From Linanthus parryae (lineage: Eukaryota; Streptophyta; Magnoliopsida; Ericales; Polemoniaceae), in contig JALGPY010000004.1 in NCBI GenBank assembly GCA_023055425.1, positions 111,579,504-111,643,503 of the forward strand: 64,000 nucleotides of DNA, written 5' to 3'. This document shows positions 45,201 through 55,657 of this stretch, one piece after another (the first letter of the stretch is position 1; every line of letters begins with the position of its first letter). The notes under the pieces were generated by a model. That model was not told the origin of the DNA. It did not search any database and saw only the letters and a program-made list of their open reading frames with translations. The position numbers were made by a program, and so were the translations under genes.

Positions 45201-47610
45201 GCTGCCATTCATGGACCAAATGTTGGACAGACTAGCACACCATGCTTATTACTGCTTTCTGGACGGATACTCGGGCTACAACCAGATCTACATAAATCCA
45301 GAAGACCAAGAAAAGACGACGTTCACTTGCCCATATGGAACGTTCGCCTTTAGAAGAATGCCGTTTGGACTGTGCAATGCTCCAGCAACATTCCAGAGGT
45401 GTATGATGGCTATTTTCTCTGATATGATAGAGAAAAACCTGGAAGTTTTTATGGACGATTTTTCGTTATTCGGAGACAGCTTCGAAGACTGCTTATACCA
45501 TCTGGCCAGAGTTCTGATTCGCTGCAGGAAAACAAATCTGGTACTTAACTGGGAAAAATGCCACTTCATGGTGACTGAAGGAATAGTGCTGGGACACAGG
45601 ATTTCCAGTAAAGGGCTGGAAGTAGACAGGGCAAAAATAGAGGTGATCAAGCAGCTGCCGTATCCAACCACAGTGAGGGCAATCAAGAGCTTTTTGGGCC
45701 ACGCAGGATTTTACAGAAGATTTATTAAAGATTTCTCAAAAATTACAAAGCCACTTTGTAATTTATTGGGAAAAGATGTGCCCTTCGTATTTGATGAAGC
45801 CTGCAAAGAAGCTTTTGACGTGCTTAAAGAAAGGCTGACGACTGCACCCATTATCACAACACCAGACTGGACGCTCCCGTTCGAGCTGATGTGCGACGCC
45901 AGTGATTATGCTGTGGGCGCGGTACTGGGACAGAGAAAGGACAAGGTGTGCAGTGTCATCTATTATGCCAGCAGGGTCCTGAATGAGGCACAGATTAATT
46001 ATGGGACTACAGAGAAGGAGCTGCTGGCAGTCGTTTTTGCCCTGGATAAATTCAGATCGTACCTGGTAGGCTCTAAAGTCATTATTTTCACAGATCATAG
46101 TGCACTGAAATACTTGCTGGAAAAGAAAGATGCAAAGCCAAGGCTGCTGCGTTGGATTCTGCTGATGCAGGAATTTGACGTCGAAATCAGGGATAAAAAG
46201 GGAGTTGAAAATGTAGTAGCTGATCATCTATCTCGTCTGGAAAAACCTACAGAAGAAGTGGTGCCCATTCAAGAAAATTTTCCAGATGAACATATTATGA
46301 AGATCAAGACCAACAGACGGCCCTGGTACTATGCCATTGCCAATTATTTGGTCAATGGAGAGCTCCCTGACGACATCACCCCTTGGCAGAAAAAGAAATT
46401 TATTTCAGATTGCAGGCAATATTTCTGGGACGATCCTTATCTGTTCAAACAAGGGGCAGATAATATTCTCAGACGATGCATTCCATGTCATGAAATTCTG
46501 GAGGTAATTCAGCACTGCCACTCAGCACAGTGTGGAGGGCACTTCAGCGGACCGAGAACAGCTCACAAGGTGCTGCAGTCAGGATTTTTCTGGCCAACAG
46601 TTTTCAAGGACTGCCATGATTACGCGCAGAGTTGTGATCGCTGCCAACGGACAGGAAATATCTCCCAGAGGAATGAAATGCCCATGACACTGTGGCAGGA
46701 AGTCGAGCCTTTCGACGTGTGGGGTATTGATTTTATGGGTCCTTTTCCTTCGTCGCTGGGAAATCTTTACATCTTATTGGCAGTGGATTACGTGTCAAAG
46801 TGGGTGGAAGCAATAGCCTGCCAGAAGAATGATGCGTCAGTTGTGGAAAGGTTCCTCAAACGCAACATCTTTACCAGATTTGGGACACCGAGAGCCATGG
46901 TCAGTGATGAAGGTTCTCATTTTATCAATAAAGTCTTTGCCAAGGTTCTAAAGCAGTATGGGGTGTCTATCCATAAGGTATCACTGCCTTATCACCCTCA
47001 GGCAAACGGGCAAGCAGAGGTGTCCAACAGGGAAATAAAGAGCATATTGGAAAAAACTGTGAATCCTGGACGGAAAGACTGGTCGTTGAAGCTGGATGAT
47101 GCGCTTTGGGCATACAGAACTGCTTACAAAACCCCACTGGGAATGTCCCCGTACCAGCTGGTGTTTGGGAAAGCATGTCATTTACCAGTAGAATTGGAGC
47201 ACAAAGCTTACTGGGCAATCAAACAGCTGAATATGGATCACAGTTTATCAGGAAACAAACGGAAGATGGCACTCCTTGAACTGGAGGAATTTCGTAAAAC
47301 TGCATACGAGAGTGCCAAAATTTATAAGGAAAAAACGAAGAAGTGGCATGACAACCGCATTCTACCAAAGAAGATAGAAATCGGGCAGAAGGTTCTCCTA
47401 TACAATTCAAGGATGAAATTCTATCCAGGGAAGCTGCGCTCAAGATGGTCTGGACCATTTATTGTGAAGGACATTACATCATGGGGAGTGGTGGAGCTGG
47501 AAAACCCGAGGGACAATACAGTTTTCAAGGTGAATGGGAACAGGGTCAAGCCATACAGGGATTCTCAGGAAATCATGGAGGTAGAGGCACTCTACCTCGA
47601 CAGTCCGTGA
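42202..47610 (+). CDS. Athila-like Gag-Pol polyprotein, intact
   Basis: 1,802 codons without interruption. In order: Gag with a retrotransposon Gag domain (FLGKFEDYC...[20 protein letters not shown]); the Athila signature ITTRSGI; aspartic protease [12 protein letters not shown] with D651 and [12 protein letters not shown] with [11 protein letters not shown] and FMDDFSLFG (D1085, D1086); RNase H ([26 protein letters not shown]); integrase zinc finger ([10 protein letters not shown]...CDRCQ); integrase core beginning GIDFMGPF (D1510) with VSDEGSHF and a later catalytic Glu. No CCHC knuckle is obvious in Gag. Intact frame and near-identical LTRs suggest it could be active. I start at the first ATG, 42202. 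Confidence 0.95.
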   Translation: MPRLPRKLVSPLEDPEKLFREQSRRHRAAMSEHGEDTTTETGTPTGQPQRTPAQMALYIEELIAAGFAARNNQRTYNRSGRALVENFEVPTGGHQPAIVVPPITAEHFDLKSSTIQTAQTHCPFNGKADEDPNDFLGKFEDYCNKIKYRGVEADTLKLILFPYCLFGTAKDWLEARPPRSITTWEGCVADFLAKFYPASRVIKLQSEILSFKQKMGETVVDAWDRLMRLVKKCPNHGFGDAKILQVFYHALDRENADRIDREAGGNFLYHVDKDGAYELMKQLAKQDTRLFDDRRLAAVAEPVVDDRIDNLTKVVQDLVKKVYTEKKPVASVDEPDFDAAILELQTEDANYVQQQWDPSRYRPGTRDHPGFRYGNPNAAVYAPGFQHRPQAQQTAPAQPAPAAPQLNLSQQHFESYMEKFNKQLETRFAQMDSLTADVSQMKIAIRNLEVQNGQLAQNQAERAPGNLPSNTVNNPRAQINAITTRSGIALQDPPYPSHARAEKSKIIEQEVIDREDSSTADPQKRGSVEQEAAQKNEGNPETVPTSKEVPYPLKTRKRDDSKDYARFLEVFKQLQINIPFAEALAKMPTYAKFLKDILYGRRRMSDFETVNLTAEASSCVKNGLPLKKKDPGSFVIPVTLGSAYTGKALCDLGASINLMPLTIFKSLGVGEPRPTRIMLQMADRSVKPAYGVIEDILVKVGELIFPADFVILDMEAGEVPLILGRPFLATGEAIINCKSGELSMQINEEKVKFNVFKSLQLPDHYGHENCFAVEVIDDLESDEIEDLWEEFEDIFPEETEEQQDEQIMGTESWVRLYRDEGGEQKMTLVPSLQEPPALELKQLPEHLRYAFIGENNTLPVIVSSSLSQEQEQKLLEVLREHKEAIGWTIADLKGISPDYCMHKIRIEDGKKPVIQPQRRLNPIMKDVVRKEVMKWLEAGIIYPISDSTWVSPVQCVPKKGGITVVQNADQEQIAQRTVTGWRICMDYRKLNEATLKDHFPLPFMDQMLDRLAHHAYYCFLDGYSGYNQIYINPEDQEKTTFTCPYGTFAFRRMPFGLCNAPATFQRCMMAIFSDMIEKNLEVFMDDFSLFGDSFEDCLYHLARVLIRCRKTNLVLNWEKCHFMVTEGIVLGHRISSKGLEVDRAKIEVIKQLPYPTTVRAIKSFLGHAGFYRRFIKDFSKITKPLCNLLGKDVPFVFDEACKEAFDVLKERLTTAPIITTPDWTLPFELMCDASDYAVGAVLGQRKDKVCSVIYYASRVLNEAQINYGTTEKELLAVVFALDKFRSYLVGSKVIIFTDHSALKYLLEKKDAKPRLLRWILLMQEFDVEIRDKKGVENVVADHLSRLEKPTEEVVPIQENFPDEHIMKIKTNRRPWYYAIANYLVNGELPDDITPWQKKKFISDCRQYFWDDPYLFKQGADNILRRCIPCHEILEVIQHCHSAQCGGHFSGPRTAHKVLQSGFFWPTVFKDCHDYAQSCDRCQRTGNISQRNEMPMTLWQEVEPFDVWGIDFMGPFPSSLGNLYILLAVDYVSKWVEAIACQKNDASVVERFLKRNIFTRFGTPRAMVSDEGSHFINKVFAKVLKQYGVSIHKVSLPYHPQANGQAEVSNREIKSILEKTVNPGRKDWSLKLDDALWAYRTAYKTPLGMSPYQLVFGKACHLPVELEHKAYWAIKQLNMDHSLSGNKRKMALLELEEFRKTAYESAKIYKEKTKKWHDNRILPKKIEIGQKVLLYNSRMKFYPGKLRSRWSGPFIVKDITSWGVVELENPRDNTVFKVNGNRVKPYRDSQEIMEVEALYLDSP

Positions 47611-47784
47611 TTACAGCAGAGGTAACAAAGTCGGGCTGTCGACTATAAATCACAAGCGCTGGTTGGGAGGCAACCCAACGTAGGTTAGTTGTTTTTAGAT
47701 AATTTTTACAATGTTCATAATTTGAGAGAAAAGTGAGAAAGAGGGATTTAATGTTGAACTCAGTGTTTTCAGGAAGCAGAGGCG
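47611..47784. other. Spacer between pol and the palindrome array
   Basis: About 170 bp without a recognisable coding region, between the pol stop and the first palindrome. Confidence 0.5.
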
Positions 47785-48350
47785 TGCGTTTAAACGCAGA
47801 AGACTTGCGTTCAAACGCAGTGCGTTCAAACGCAGAGATCTTGCGTTCAAACGCAGCCCCACCAATGGACAGGAAGAACACTGGAAACTGCTAACACTTT
47901 TGCGTTCAAACGCAGGAGACCTGCGTTCAAACGCAGATCACAACATGAAAATTTTCAGCCACCAAGTGGTGCGTTTAAACGCAACACAGTGCGTTCAAAC
48001 GCAAGATGACAAAGAAGAGGTGAAAATTCTTAAGGCGTGCGTTCAAACGCAGATCCTGCGTTCAAACGCAGACCCAATCAGCAGAGATTTTCTAGAGAGA
48101 CAAAGGCATGCGTTTAAACGCAACTCCTATGCGTTCAAACGCAGCTCATCCGAGATGCAGAAGATAAGCATTGCGTTCAAACGCAGCTCATGTGCGTTCA
48201 AACGCAACTCATCAGACCCAGAAAAATTCAAGAACGTTCAAGCACTGCGTTCAAACGCACAACCTGCGTTTAAACGCAGCTCATCAGATCTTCAAATTTT
48301 CCAGAAAAACTAAGCAGTGCGTTCAAACGCAGAACCTGCGTTCAAACGCA
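47785..48350. repeat. Internal palindrome array (18 copies, nine pairs)
   Basis: TGCGTTCAAACGCA (14 copies) or the perfect palindrome TGCGTTTAAACGCA (4 copies) start at 47785, 47806, 47821, 47842, 47901, 47922, 47970, 47990, 48038, 48057, 48109, 48130, 48172, 48193, 48246, 48265, 48318 and 48337. They form nine pairs with 19-21 bp between starts. From the second pair on, pairs recur every 63-80 bp. Spacers between pairs are not conserved beyond short motifs (such as CTAAG before 48318). Reading through gives open frames of Arg/Ser/Gln-rich repeats (for example 47900-48313), which I regard as by-products. Confidence 0.93.
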
Positions 48351-48434
48351 CATTTGAGCGGGATCAAAAATTTCGGAAAAATTTTGAAAAATTTTGAAAT
48401 TTTGGGGCCATTCTGCAATTTCTGAAAGTTCGCC

Positions 48435-48442
48435 TATATATA
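48435..48442 (+). promoter_or_regulatory. Candidate internal promoter TATA box
   Basis: TATATATA starts 84 bp after the last palindrome, the same spacing as in the LTR. It is followed by a CT-rich, CAG-rich leader (about 48,480-48,590) that looks like a plant 5' UTR, then the third ORF at 48748. I infer a subgenomic promoter; the sequence alone does not prove transcription. Confidence 0.6.
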
Positions 48443-48747
48443 CTGTACGGATGACAGTGACTCATTTCCACACAAGTCTTCCAGTTTTCAACTCTCTCTC
48501 TAGAAAATTCTCTCTGCCCTAGCAGCCGCCAGAGCAGTCCGCCGCCAGCAGCCTCCGACGACCACCGCAGCACCGCCAGAAGGTCAGGAACAGTGTGGGG
48601 GTGATCCAAATCAGCCGATTCAAACACCAACAGATTCATCTCAGAGAGATATTTTCAGATCTGTACCCGTAAGATTCACTCCGGGTACCCAGGTTCTATC
48701 TTTTCATTCTCTCTGCATATTTTCAATTTTTACTGTTTGAATCTGAA

Positions 48748-50424
48748 ATGAAGGTGGATCAACCTTTCATGAGGCCGGATAGGGCTATTGCACCATTGAA
48801 CATCATAGACTGCCGTCTGCTTAGGCCTAACTATTTCTGCGACCATAGGTTTGTTAACATGGAGGCTCACCGTTTCTTTTTGCAAGACAAAAAGATTCGG
48901 TATGACATACCCGCTGAGAGGACCTTTCCACGTGACAGGGTAGCCATGGGGGATGAACTGTTTGAATTTACTGGGCAGGATCAGTTTGGGGATTTGTTTA
49001 CTGGGTTTCCCAATCTGCGGGTCAGTTCTGTGCTGGCTAAGGAGATTTATAGCAATCTCCAGCAGTGCATGAACAGTGAAGTCCAGTCAATTGACTGGAT
49101 TTACTGCAGAAAGAGATGGATTAGAATCACCCCAGAGAGTATCCGAGAGAGTCTGGGTCTGGAGTTGGTGTTGGATGACTGTCAGTTCCAGGAACTGAGA
49201 CGTCATCCATCTGAGCAGTTGAGTGAGCAGATCCTGACCACCCTGTGTGCTGGTGTCCCCGGCGCTGTCTGGTACCACCCTGAGAGGAGTCCTTCTTACC
49301 GGAAACTGCCATCGACCTACCTGATCCGGGAGGCGAAATGGTGGACAGAGTGGGTGAACAACAGAATTGTGGGTATAAAACACTTTACCCACATTGATTA
49401 TAATATTGCCCTGCTTGTTTACTGTTTGATGGCCCGTGAGCCTGTGAGCCTCCCGGAAATCATTTGTGAGTTTTTCCGGGAAAGGAGGGAGACCCACAGC
49501 AAGAAGGGTTTGGGTCTTCTGGGGATGTTGACAAAAATGGCGCAGGATTATCTTGTGGTCATTCCTGGCGAGCTGAGAGACATTCGACCTGTTCAAGTAC
49601 GCAAGTACAAGAACATGAGATGTGCGCTGGAGGAGGCCATTCACGGCCCTCCTGAATATGTACTAGTGGACGATGATGATGATGTTGTTCCACCTCAGGG
49701 TGGGGGTGGTGGCATGCCACCACCGCCTCCTCCCGCTGATGGGGGTTTACCAGCTTTACCAGGACCCTTCCCACTGCCCCGTTCTGCCAGTTCCAGCGAA
49801 CACAGGCAGGCCGACCCTGACTTGGGGCAGTCTAGCAGAGGGGCCAGGCGCAGCTCTTTTGGGCGCCTGGAGAGGACTGAGCATGAGGAGTGGGTCAGAA
49901 AGAAAATTAAGGCCCAAGAAAAAGTACAAAACTACCTGGTAAAAACGGTCAAGAAAATGGCCAGGGGTCTTGGCAAATTGTTTAAGACCCAGAAGCACAT
50001 CTACCACGCCCACACAGCTGCCATGAGAGCTCATGAGTCGGCACTTGCTGAAATTCAGAGTAACATGCGTGGTAGGCAGTTTAACTTTCCAGCCCGCTAT
50101 TCTAGTGATAATTGTCCAAGCTGGACAATGGAGGATAGCCGGCCATTTGATAGCTTCTCTGGCCATGACCCCACACCGAGCCCGGAACATGGAGACAGTG
50201 TCGGTGACCCCGGCAGACCCGGTACCCAGTACCCACCTAGGAGGGATCATGCAGACCCAGGGGCCAGCAGTGCCCATCCCGGTGCCAGCCACGCTGGTAC
50301 CGCTGCCGCAGCACGCCATGCTGCGAGGAAACGCGCCAGAGGGCGCACCCCTTCACCATCTCCCGAGCCGACTGACCAGTCTACTCCGGAGAACACAGAT
50401 TCGAGTTACCGACCAGATCAGTAG
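48748..50424 (+). CDS. Athila-like third ORF (env-position protein, unknown function)
   Basis: 558 codons, intact, downstream of pol where Athila elements carry an extra gene. Residues about 1-300 form a globular, Trp/Arg-rich domain (FCDHRFVNMEAHRFF, IYCRKRWIRITPESIRESLG, EAKWWTEWVNNRI) resembling the plant retrotransposon ORF family often labelled ATHILA ORF or putative plant transposon protein. Next come an acidic run (DDDDD, about 308-312), a Gly/Pro-rich linker with PPPPPP, a Lys-rich helical segment (VRKKIKAQEKVQNYLVKTVK), and a Ser/Pro/basic tail with ARKRARGR, a possible nuclear signal. I see no signal peptide or membrane segment, so an envelope role is not supported. The function is unknown. 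Confidence 0.85.
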   Translation: MKVDQPFMRPDRAIAPLNIIDCRLLRPNYFCDHRFVNMEAHRFFLQDKKIRYDIPAERTFPRDRVAMGDELFEFTGQDQFGDLFTGFPNLRVSSVLAKEIYSNLQQCMNSEVQSIDWIYCRKRWIRITPESIRESLGLELVLDDCQFQELRRHPSEQLSEQILTTLCAGVPGAVWYHPERSPSYRKLPSTYLIREAKWWTEWVNNRIVGIKHFTHIDYNIALLVYCLMAREPVSLPEIICEFFRERRETHSKKGLGLLGMLTKMAQDYLVVIPGELRDIRPVQVRKYKNMRCALEEAIHGPPEYVLVDDDDDVVPPQGGGGGMPPPPPPADGGLPALPGPFPLPRSASSSEHRQADPDLGQSSRGARRSSFGRLERTEHEEWVRKKIKAQEKVQNYLVKTVKKMARGLGKLFKTQKHIYHAHTAAMRAHESALAEIQSNMRGRQFNFPARYSSDNCPSWTMEDSRPFDSFSGHDPTPSPEHGDSVGDPGRPGTQYPPRRDHADPGASSAHPGASHAGTAAAARHAARKRARGRTPSPSPEPTDQSTPENTDSSYRPDQ

Positions 50425-51787
50425 AGTCGCGAGGACGCGCCACCTCTAGTGTGGGGGTGGGGAATCGTGTCCTCCTGCATAGCCATGTCAGCATATTTTG
50501 GTCCATTTTATTTTTATTTTATTTGCATTTTTTGAGTCAGCACGTTTTTTTTTATTTTGAGTCTACCCACCAATCTTTCTGACCCTGCATGATAAAATAA
50601 AAAAAAAATAAAATAAAATAAAATAAAAATAAAAAAATAAAAAAAAAAAAATAGGGAAAATTAATAAATATTTTTTCTGAGAAAGGGCAACTTAGAACCT
50701 AGAAACTGAAGAGAGTCCAATGAAAGAGCTTATTAGAGTAGGAAGCACCGTAGCAGGGATACCTCAAATTTTAGTATTTTGTGCACAATTTTCACGACAG
50801 GCTATCCCGGGTATTCAGGAATGTGGAAAGTAGATACAGGCATACTTTTGACTTCTCTAGTGTGCTAGGCAGATTCGGTCTTTAGATAGTTGAATATTCT
50901 GTTTCCCGTAGAAACTAGTGGACTCTTGGAATCTGGGGTGGACCTTCGTGTTGAGTCGGTTTTATGTGGTACAAATCTGTAGCCTAAGCGAAGTTGTAGA
51001 ATGTACACCACCATCCCTTAAGGTGGTTCCAAGAGAAAATCCTAAAAAGCCTACACTCCTAACGCTTCACTGCACCGTTGTAAAAACAGAGGGGATTATG
51101 AAAAAAAAAAAAAAAACAGTTTAGAAAAAAAAAATGAATGAAAAAAAATAAATAATAATATTTTGTGCTTAAGGAGAAACAACGTAATGTGCTTCCATTC
51201 ACATGGAAAATTTGGATTCAATCCAATTTGGAGCTTAGGAGGGAAATTAAAGTCAAGCCGTATTACACAGGAGATGTGTCTCCCAGCAATGGGACAATTT
51301 GCAAATCAAACGCAATAACGGCTAAGAGGGTCTGAAAACCTCAAATGACTTGGCGAAGAAAAACTATCTGTTGACTAAAGATGTCTGGACCCTCAAAGTC
51401 AAAAGACGTGCCTTGTCTTGGTTGGTTTGGTGGATGTTTGGGGATACCTTAGTGAATTTGTGCACAGGATCAGTTTATATCATTTCTTGCTGCGTGTTGT
51501 GGAAATTCGAAATAAGCTAGTGAGGATTTGATGATTTCAGTTTATGATAGAGAGGTTGCCCAATTTCAGAAGATATATATATAAAAAAAAAAAAAAAAAA
51601 AAAATTTGTGTCTTGAGTCAGTTTGTGTATATTCTGTATCTGAGTCAGTATCTATCGAGTGTTTTGGTCTGTGTCGTGAATCTGTGAAAGAGGGGAAGTA
51701 TGCAAATTAAAGTATGCAAAAAATGGGTCTGCAGGACAGTATGCAAGGGTCTGCTCGGGACGAGCAGAGATAAGTGTGGGGGTATTT
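50425..51787 (+). other. Athila-like 3' non-coding region and polypurine tract
   Basis: About 1.36 kb without convincing genes. It contains an A-rich low-complexity stretch (50596-50655, AAAAT repeats), A-runs near 51100 and 51585, and ends with a purine tract (about 51773-51787, AGTGTGGGGGTATTT) immediately before the 3' LTR. Confidence 0.75.
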
Positions 51788-53529
51788 TGACAGCTTGAAA
51801 ATGTATTAGTCTGGGACATCTTTTTACCATTGGTTTTAACCCTGTGAGAGTTGAGTTTGGCCATTTTCAGCTTATTTTCCACCTGATACGAGGCAAAGAT
51901 TTATAGATCATGATTGCAAAATTTGAGTAATTTTATGCATACTTTTGTTTGTTGGATATGATCGCGGGTGCGTGTTATGTGCAGGTAACAGGTGCCGGAA
52001 AAATGCATGAGATTGACTTGGATTGGAGGCAGTGTATCAGAAGAGCTGAGCAGAAAAGAGGAAAAATGACTAAGTTGTGCGTTCAAACGCAGAAGCTGCG
52101 TTCAAACGCACAAGGCAGGCAGCAGGGAAAAATGGCAGAATTTGGCTAAGGCATGCGTTCATACGCAGAGGCAGCATGCGTTCATACGCAGGAGTCAGAG
52201 ACCAAAGCGCAGAAAAAACTAAGTCCTGCGTTCAAACGCAGGTTGTGCGTTCATACGCAGGGCTCAACACTCAGGAGAAGAAACGACTAAGGGGTGCGTT
52301 CAAACGCAGAGGAGCTGCGTTCAAACGCATGGGTTCAGGAGCCAGAAGAGGAAATTGACTAAGTCCTGCGTTCAAACGCAGGGGGGGGTGTGCGTTCATA
52401 CGCACTGCGTTCATACGCAGGAAGTGTGCGTTTGAACGCACAGACGTGTTCCAGAATCTTCCAGGACGGATCTTTTCGAGGGTAAAACAGGAATTTCGTG
52501 CATCAGTTTTGGAGACTGTGGCAATATAAAAGGAGGTGTCCCAGCACTGTTTTAGGGTTACGAAGGCATACCACAGCTATCATCATCATCAGCAGCCAGT
52601 TTCACAGCAGCCAGGATTTGGAGCAGAGCAGGATTGGAGCAGTTTTCCAGTATCTTCAGAAATAACTAGTTTGATCTTTTCTCTTTTTATGAAACATTGT
52701 CTTTTAATAATGCAAGCTAGCTAGACCTTCTGCCTAGGTTCTCGGTGAACCTAGGGTTTATGAATTCAGCAGACTTGGATGTTTTGATTTTCAGATGCAT
52801 GGCTAGCTAAGTCTTAATACAGATTGGTTTGTTTATTATTCTGTCTTTGATTTTATTTACATACATGAATGGCCTGATCACCCAGGAGTGTTATAGACAG
52901 GACCTGGTGCGCGAGAGTGACCAGTGAATGTTAGGAAGAAAAGACAGGATTTAGTACTCTGCCTTGATGGACCGAGAGGTGAAGAGAATCAGGGGACTAG
53001 CCTAGAAGCATCAGACCAACTGTTAGACGTTTAGGGGGAGACCGAGAGGAGAACCTGTAACCCTAGCAGACTTAGAACGAACCTGCAGATTTAGGTGGAC
53101 CGAGAGGACCCGAAAATCTGCAGTCGAGTGATAAGTGCATGAGACCGAGAGGAGATTGTACTATTGGTATGCTGGCATAAACAAAACCACTGTGTGTTTC
53201 TGAAATCAATCAAATTATGAAAGCTGGAGAATAACCCTAGGGGATCCTGGAATCTAGATTTTTAGAATTATCGACTTTTACAACTACAACAATTTCAGCA
53301 AAATATTCAGCAGAAAAATAAAATAAGTCTTTTTACTGTTTTTTATTTATTATAATTTAGCATAATCAAATCCCAAACCTTCCTCCTTTTTACAAACTTC
53401 GTGTCTTATTCCAATTCTGATTAGCAAAAACTTAAACTGTTCTCGTGGGTTCGACAACCAGAGTCGCAATTACATACTCTATACTACTTGATCGTACACT
53501 TGCGAAAAAGCAGATAGTTTACGCTGTCA
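51788..53529 (+). repeat. Athila-like 3' LTR
   Basis: 1,742 bp, TGACAGC...GCTGTCA, followed by target duplication CTCCC. Identical to the 5' LTR apart from one substitution and 17 extra bases near 51837-51853. Confidence 0.96.
52078..52440. repeat. Palindrome array in 3' LTR U3 (12 copies)
   Basis: The same twelve palindromes as in the 5' LTR, each shifted by 11,471 bp; TATAAAA follows at 52525. Confidence 0.93.
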
Positions 53530-55522
53530 CTCCCCATGGTGAAACACTTGGCCTTATGTATCCCTTCTGTAGAAGTTCTTGCAGTTGGTCCTTCAGCTCC
53601 TTTAGTTCTGTTGGTGCCATCCGATACGGTGCTTTCGATATCGGTGCGCTTTCGGGTGCTAAGTCTAGAGTAAACTCCACTTCTCTCTTGGGTGGCATTC
53701 CTGGAATCTCGTCTGGAAATACGTCGGGAAATTCCTTCACGACAGGTATCTCTTCCAACACATTCTCCTTCTTGGACACGTCCTGGATGTAGCACAAGTA
53801 GGCGGAGTTCCCTTTCTTCACTTGGTTGACTATAATCATTGCTGACACTAGTCTAATACAGGGCTCCCTCTTGATGCCACGATAAGAAATCTTCTCACCG
53901 TTGGGTCCTCTTAGCCGAACCTTCTGATCATAACAATCAATGACGGCTCGATACTTGCTAAGCCAATCCATCCCTAGGATGACATCTATGCCTTTGAGAT
54001 CGAACTTAATCAGATCCGCAGGCAAGGTATAGGCTAGAATTTTGACTTCTACCCCTTCGAATACAGTGTCACAAACTGTTATGTGGCCAGTGGGTGTTGC
54101 TACTGTGATAGATTTTCTAACAGACTTATTCAAACTCAATTTCTCAGCAAATGATGACGATATGAATGAGTATGATGCGCCAGAATCAAATAATATAAAG
54201 GCTGGGTGCTCATGGACAAGGAAAGTACCCGTGACAACTCCGTGAGCGGCTTCAGCCTCAGTCTTTGTCATGACTGCAATCCTCCCCACATTGGCATTCT
54301 GAGTTCCAGATCCTCCTGCTCCTGCTCCAGTGTTCACGTTACCTCCCTGTCCAGCATTGTGGTTGCGGTTCTGAGCTCCTTGCTGTCCTGCGTTCCCCTG
54401 GTTGTAGTTCTGCTGCCTTCCATAACCATTTCCCTGGTTGTTGCGGTTTCCAGGGTTCCTGTTCCCATATCCGATCTGCAGGATTGGTGGTTGCTGGTTT
54501 CCGTACTGCTGGCGGTTTCCCATATAGTTATTCTGGGGTTGCCTCTGATAGTTCCCTCCTTGGTTTCCTTGCTGGTTCCTGGCTGGTGGAGCTAGGCATT
54601 CATAGGCTCGATGCCCTCTCTTTCCACAGTTGTGGCATACGACAGGGTTCCCCATATAGTCAGCTCCAGGGTGGTTTTGCTGGCATCTCTTGCAGATGTA
54701 GCGGCGAACTGGTCGAGCTACCTGCCACTGCTGGTTCTGATGGTTCCCTCCATTGTTTGGCTTCAACTTCTTGTCCCTTGCCACATTACCGCTGCTTCCT
54801 CCTGCTTCAGCTGCCTTGCGTTTCCCGCGAAACTCATCCTGCACCTCCTAGACTTGCCACATGTCAGCTGCTCGATCATAAGCCTCGTTCAAAGTGTCGT
54901 AAGTCCTGCTACGCATGATCTTCTGCAACTGGAGGTGTAGTCCCGAAATGAACTTGTTGATCTTGTCATCCTCATCGGGTACAGTGTGGCCTGCAAACCT
55001 CAGTAGTTCCACGAACTTTTTGAAGTAGTCCGTCACTGAGCCGTTCCCTTGCCTCAGATTGTTGAACTCGTTGCACTTGAGTCTCTTGACATGTGCAGGG
55101 TAGAACCGAGTCCTAAGAGCAGTCTTAAAGGCTTCCCAGTTGAAATTGGGTCGAGCCAGCAAGACTTCTTGAGAGGTGGTCCACCAATCATCTGCGTCAT
55201 GTGACAGATGGATGATGGCGCAGTTGATCTTCTCATCATCAGGGCAATGCACAACCCTAAGCAGCTTCTCGAAATGTCTGATCCAATTTTCCAATTCAAC
55301 GGGATCTTCCTTCCCACTGAATTGGCGTGGATTCAGATCAGCTATCTGCTTGGCATAGCTCTGCCTTCCACGCTCTTCATTACTAACCACTCGGTCCATG
55401 ATTTGCGTCATCTGGGCCATCTATGCAGCTAGTTGTTCCACTGTCGGTTGATTATTTCCCGCAGCTGCCATTTGTTCTTGGCTGACTCTCCTGGTGTAGT
55501 AGCGCAGGGGTCTATCAGTCAT
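53530..55522 (-). pseudogene. Gag-protease portion of minus-strand Tekay-like element, two nonsense codons
   Basis: The frame starts at the ATG at 55522 (MTDRPLRYYTRR) and runs to the insertion point, ending in RPSVSPWG of the RT. It has a retrotransposon Gag domain (NWIRHFEKLL...DDWWTTS), two zinc knuckles (CKRCQQNHPGADY, CHNCGKRGHRAYEC), a Gly/Asn/Gln-rich linker, and an aspartic protease ([18 protein letters not shown]). In-frame TAG codons at 55423-55421 and 54850-54848 interrupt it. There is no frameshift. With these stops the element could not make full Gag-Pol even without the insertion. Confidence 0.92.
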
Positions 55523-55657
55523 ACTCCTACACTATCACCTATTTTATTATTTCTTATTTTACCAAGGATAAATATTTAAAACGAATTATTTCGTGAAATG
55601 CATGGTATCCTATTCATATAGCAAATATATCACATCTAATAAATCAAGCATACAATC
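55523..55657 (-). other. Truncated leader of the minus-strand Tekay-like element
   Basis: 135 bp upstream of its Gag start. No primer site or LTR end appears before the plus-strand LTR begins at 55658, consistent with the second element having inserted here. CAATC (55653-55657) would be its left target-site copy. Confidence 0.6.

Larger units (their letters stand above)
40334..53529 (+). mobile_element. Athila-like Ty3/gypsy element, complete and very young
   Basis: 13,196 bp inserted into the RT region of the minus-strand Tekay-like element with target duplication CTCCC (40329-40333 and 53530-53534). LTRs 40334-42058 and 51788-53529 begin TGACAGC and end GCTGTCA. They differ by one substitution (T/C near 41158) and one 17-bp indel. 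Order: LTR, primer site, intact 1,802-codon gag-pol, palindrome array, TATA sequence, third ORF, A-rich 3' region, purine tract, LTR. The extra ORF after pol, the large size and the GGCGCC primer site are typical of Athila. Confidence 0.96.
34110..55657 (-). mobile_element. Ty3/gypsy chromovirus (Tekay/Del-like), minus strand, split by later insertions
   Basis: Parts in forward order: 3' LTR 34110-37407, purine tract, integrase-RNase H-RT portion 37636-40333, the Athila-like insertion 40334-53529, RT start-protease-Gag 53530-55522, and leader 55523-55657. The 5' LTR and primer site are not in the window, because the plus-strand element starting at 55658 sits in the leader. The missing part presumably lies beyond 64,000. 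The PR-RT-RH-INT order, two-knuckle Gag, C-terminal chromodomain-like region and long LTR point to the Tekay/Del lineage. Confidence 0.9.

Noticed and set aside
47900..48313. 137-codon ORF (and similar frames at 40606-40887 and 52077-52358) through the palindrome arrays
   Set aside because: The peptide is just translated palindromes (CVQTQ, LRSNA, AFKRS patterns) in whichever frame is open; no independent coding signal.
47785..48350. CRISPR-like appearance of regularly spaced short repeats
   Set aside because: Plant nuclear context inside an LTR retrotransposon, 14-bp palindromic units, paired spacing and no cas genes; this is a cis-element array.
48748..50424. Calling the third ORF an envelope gene
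   Set aside because: Position alone suggests it; no signal peptide, membrane segment or fusion-like feature is visible.
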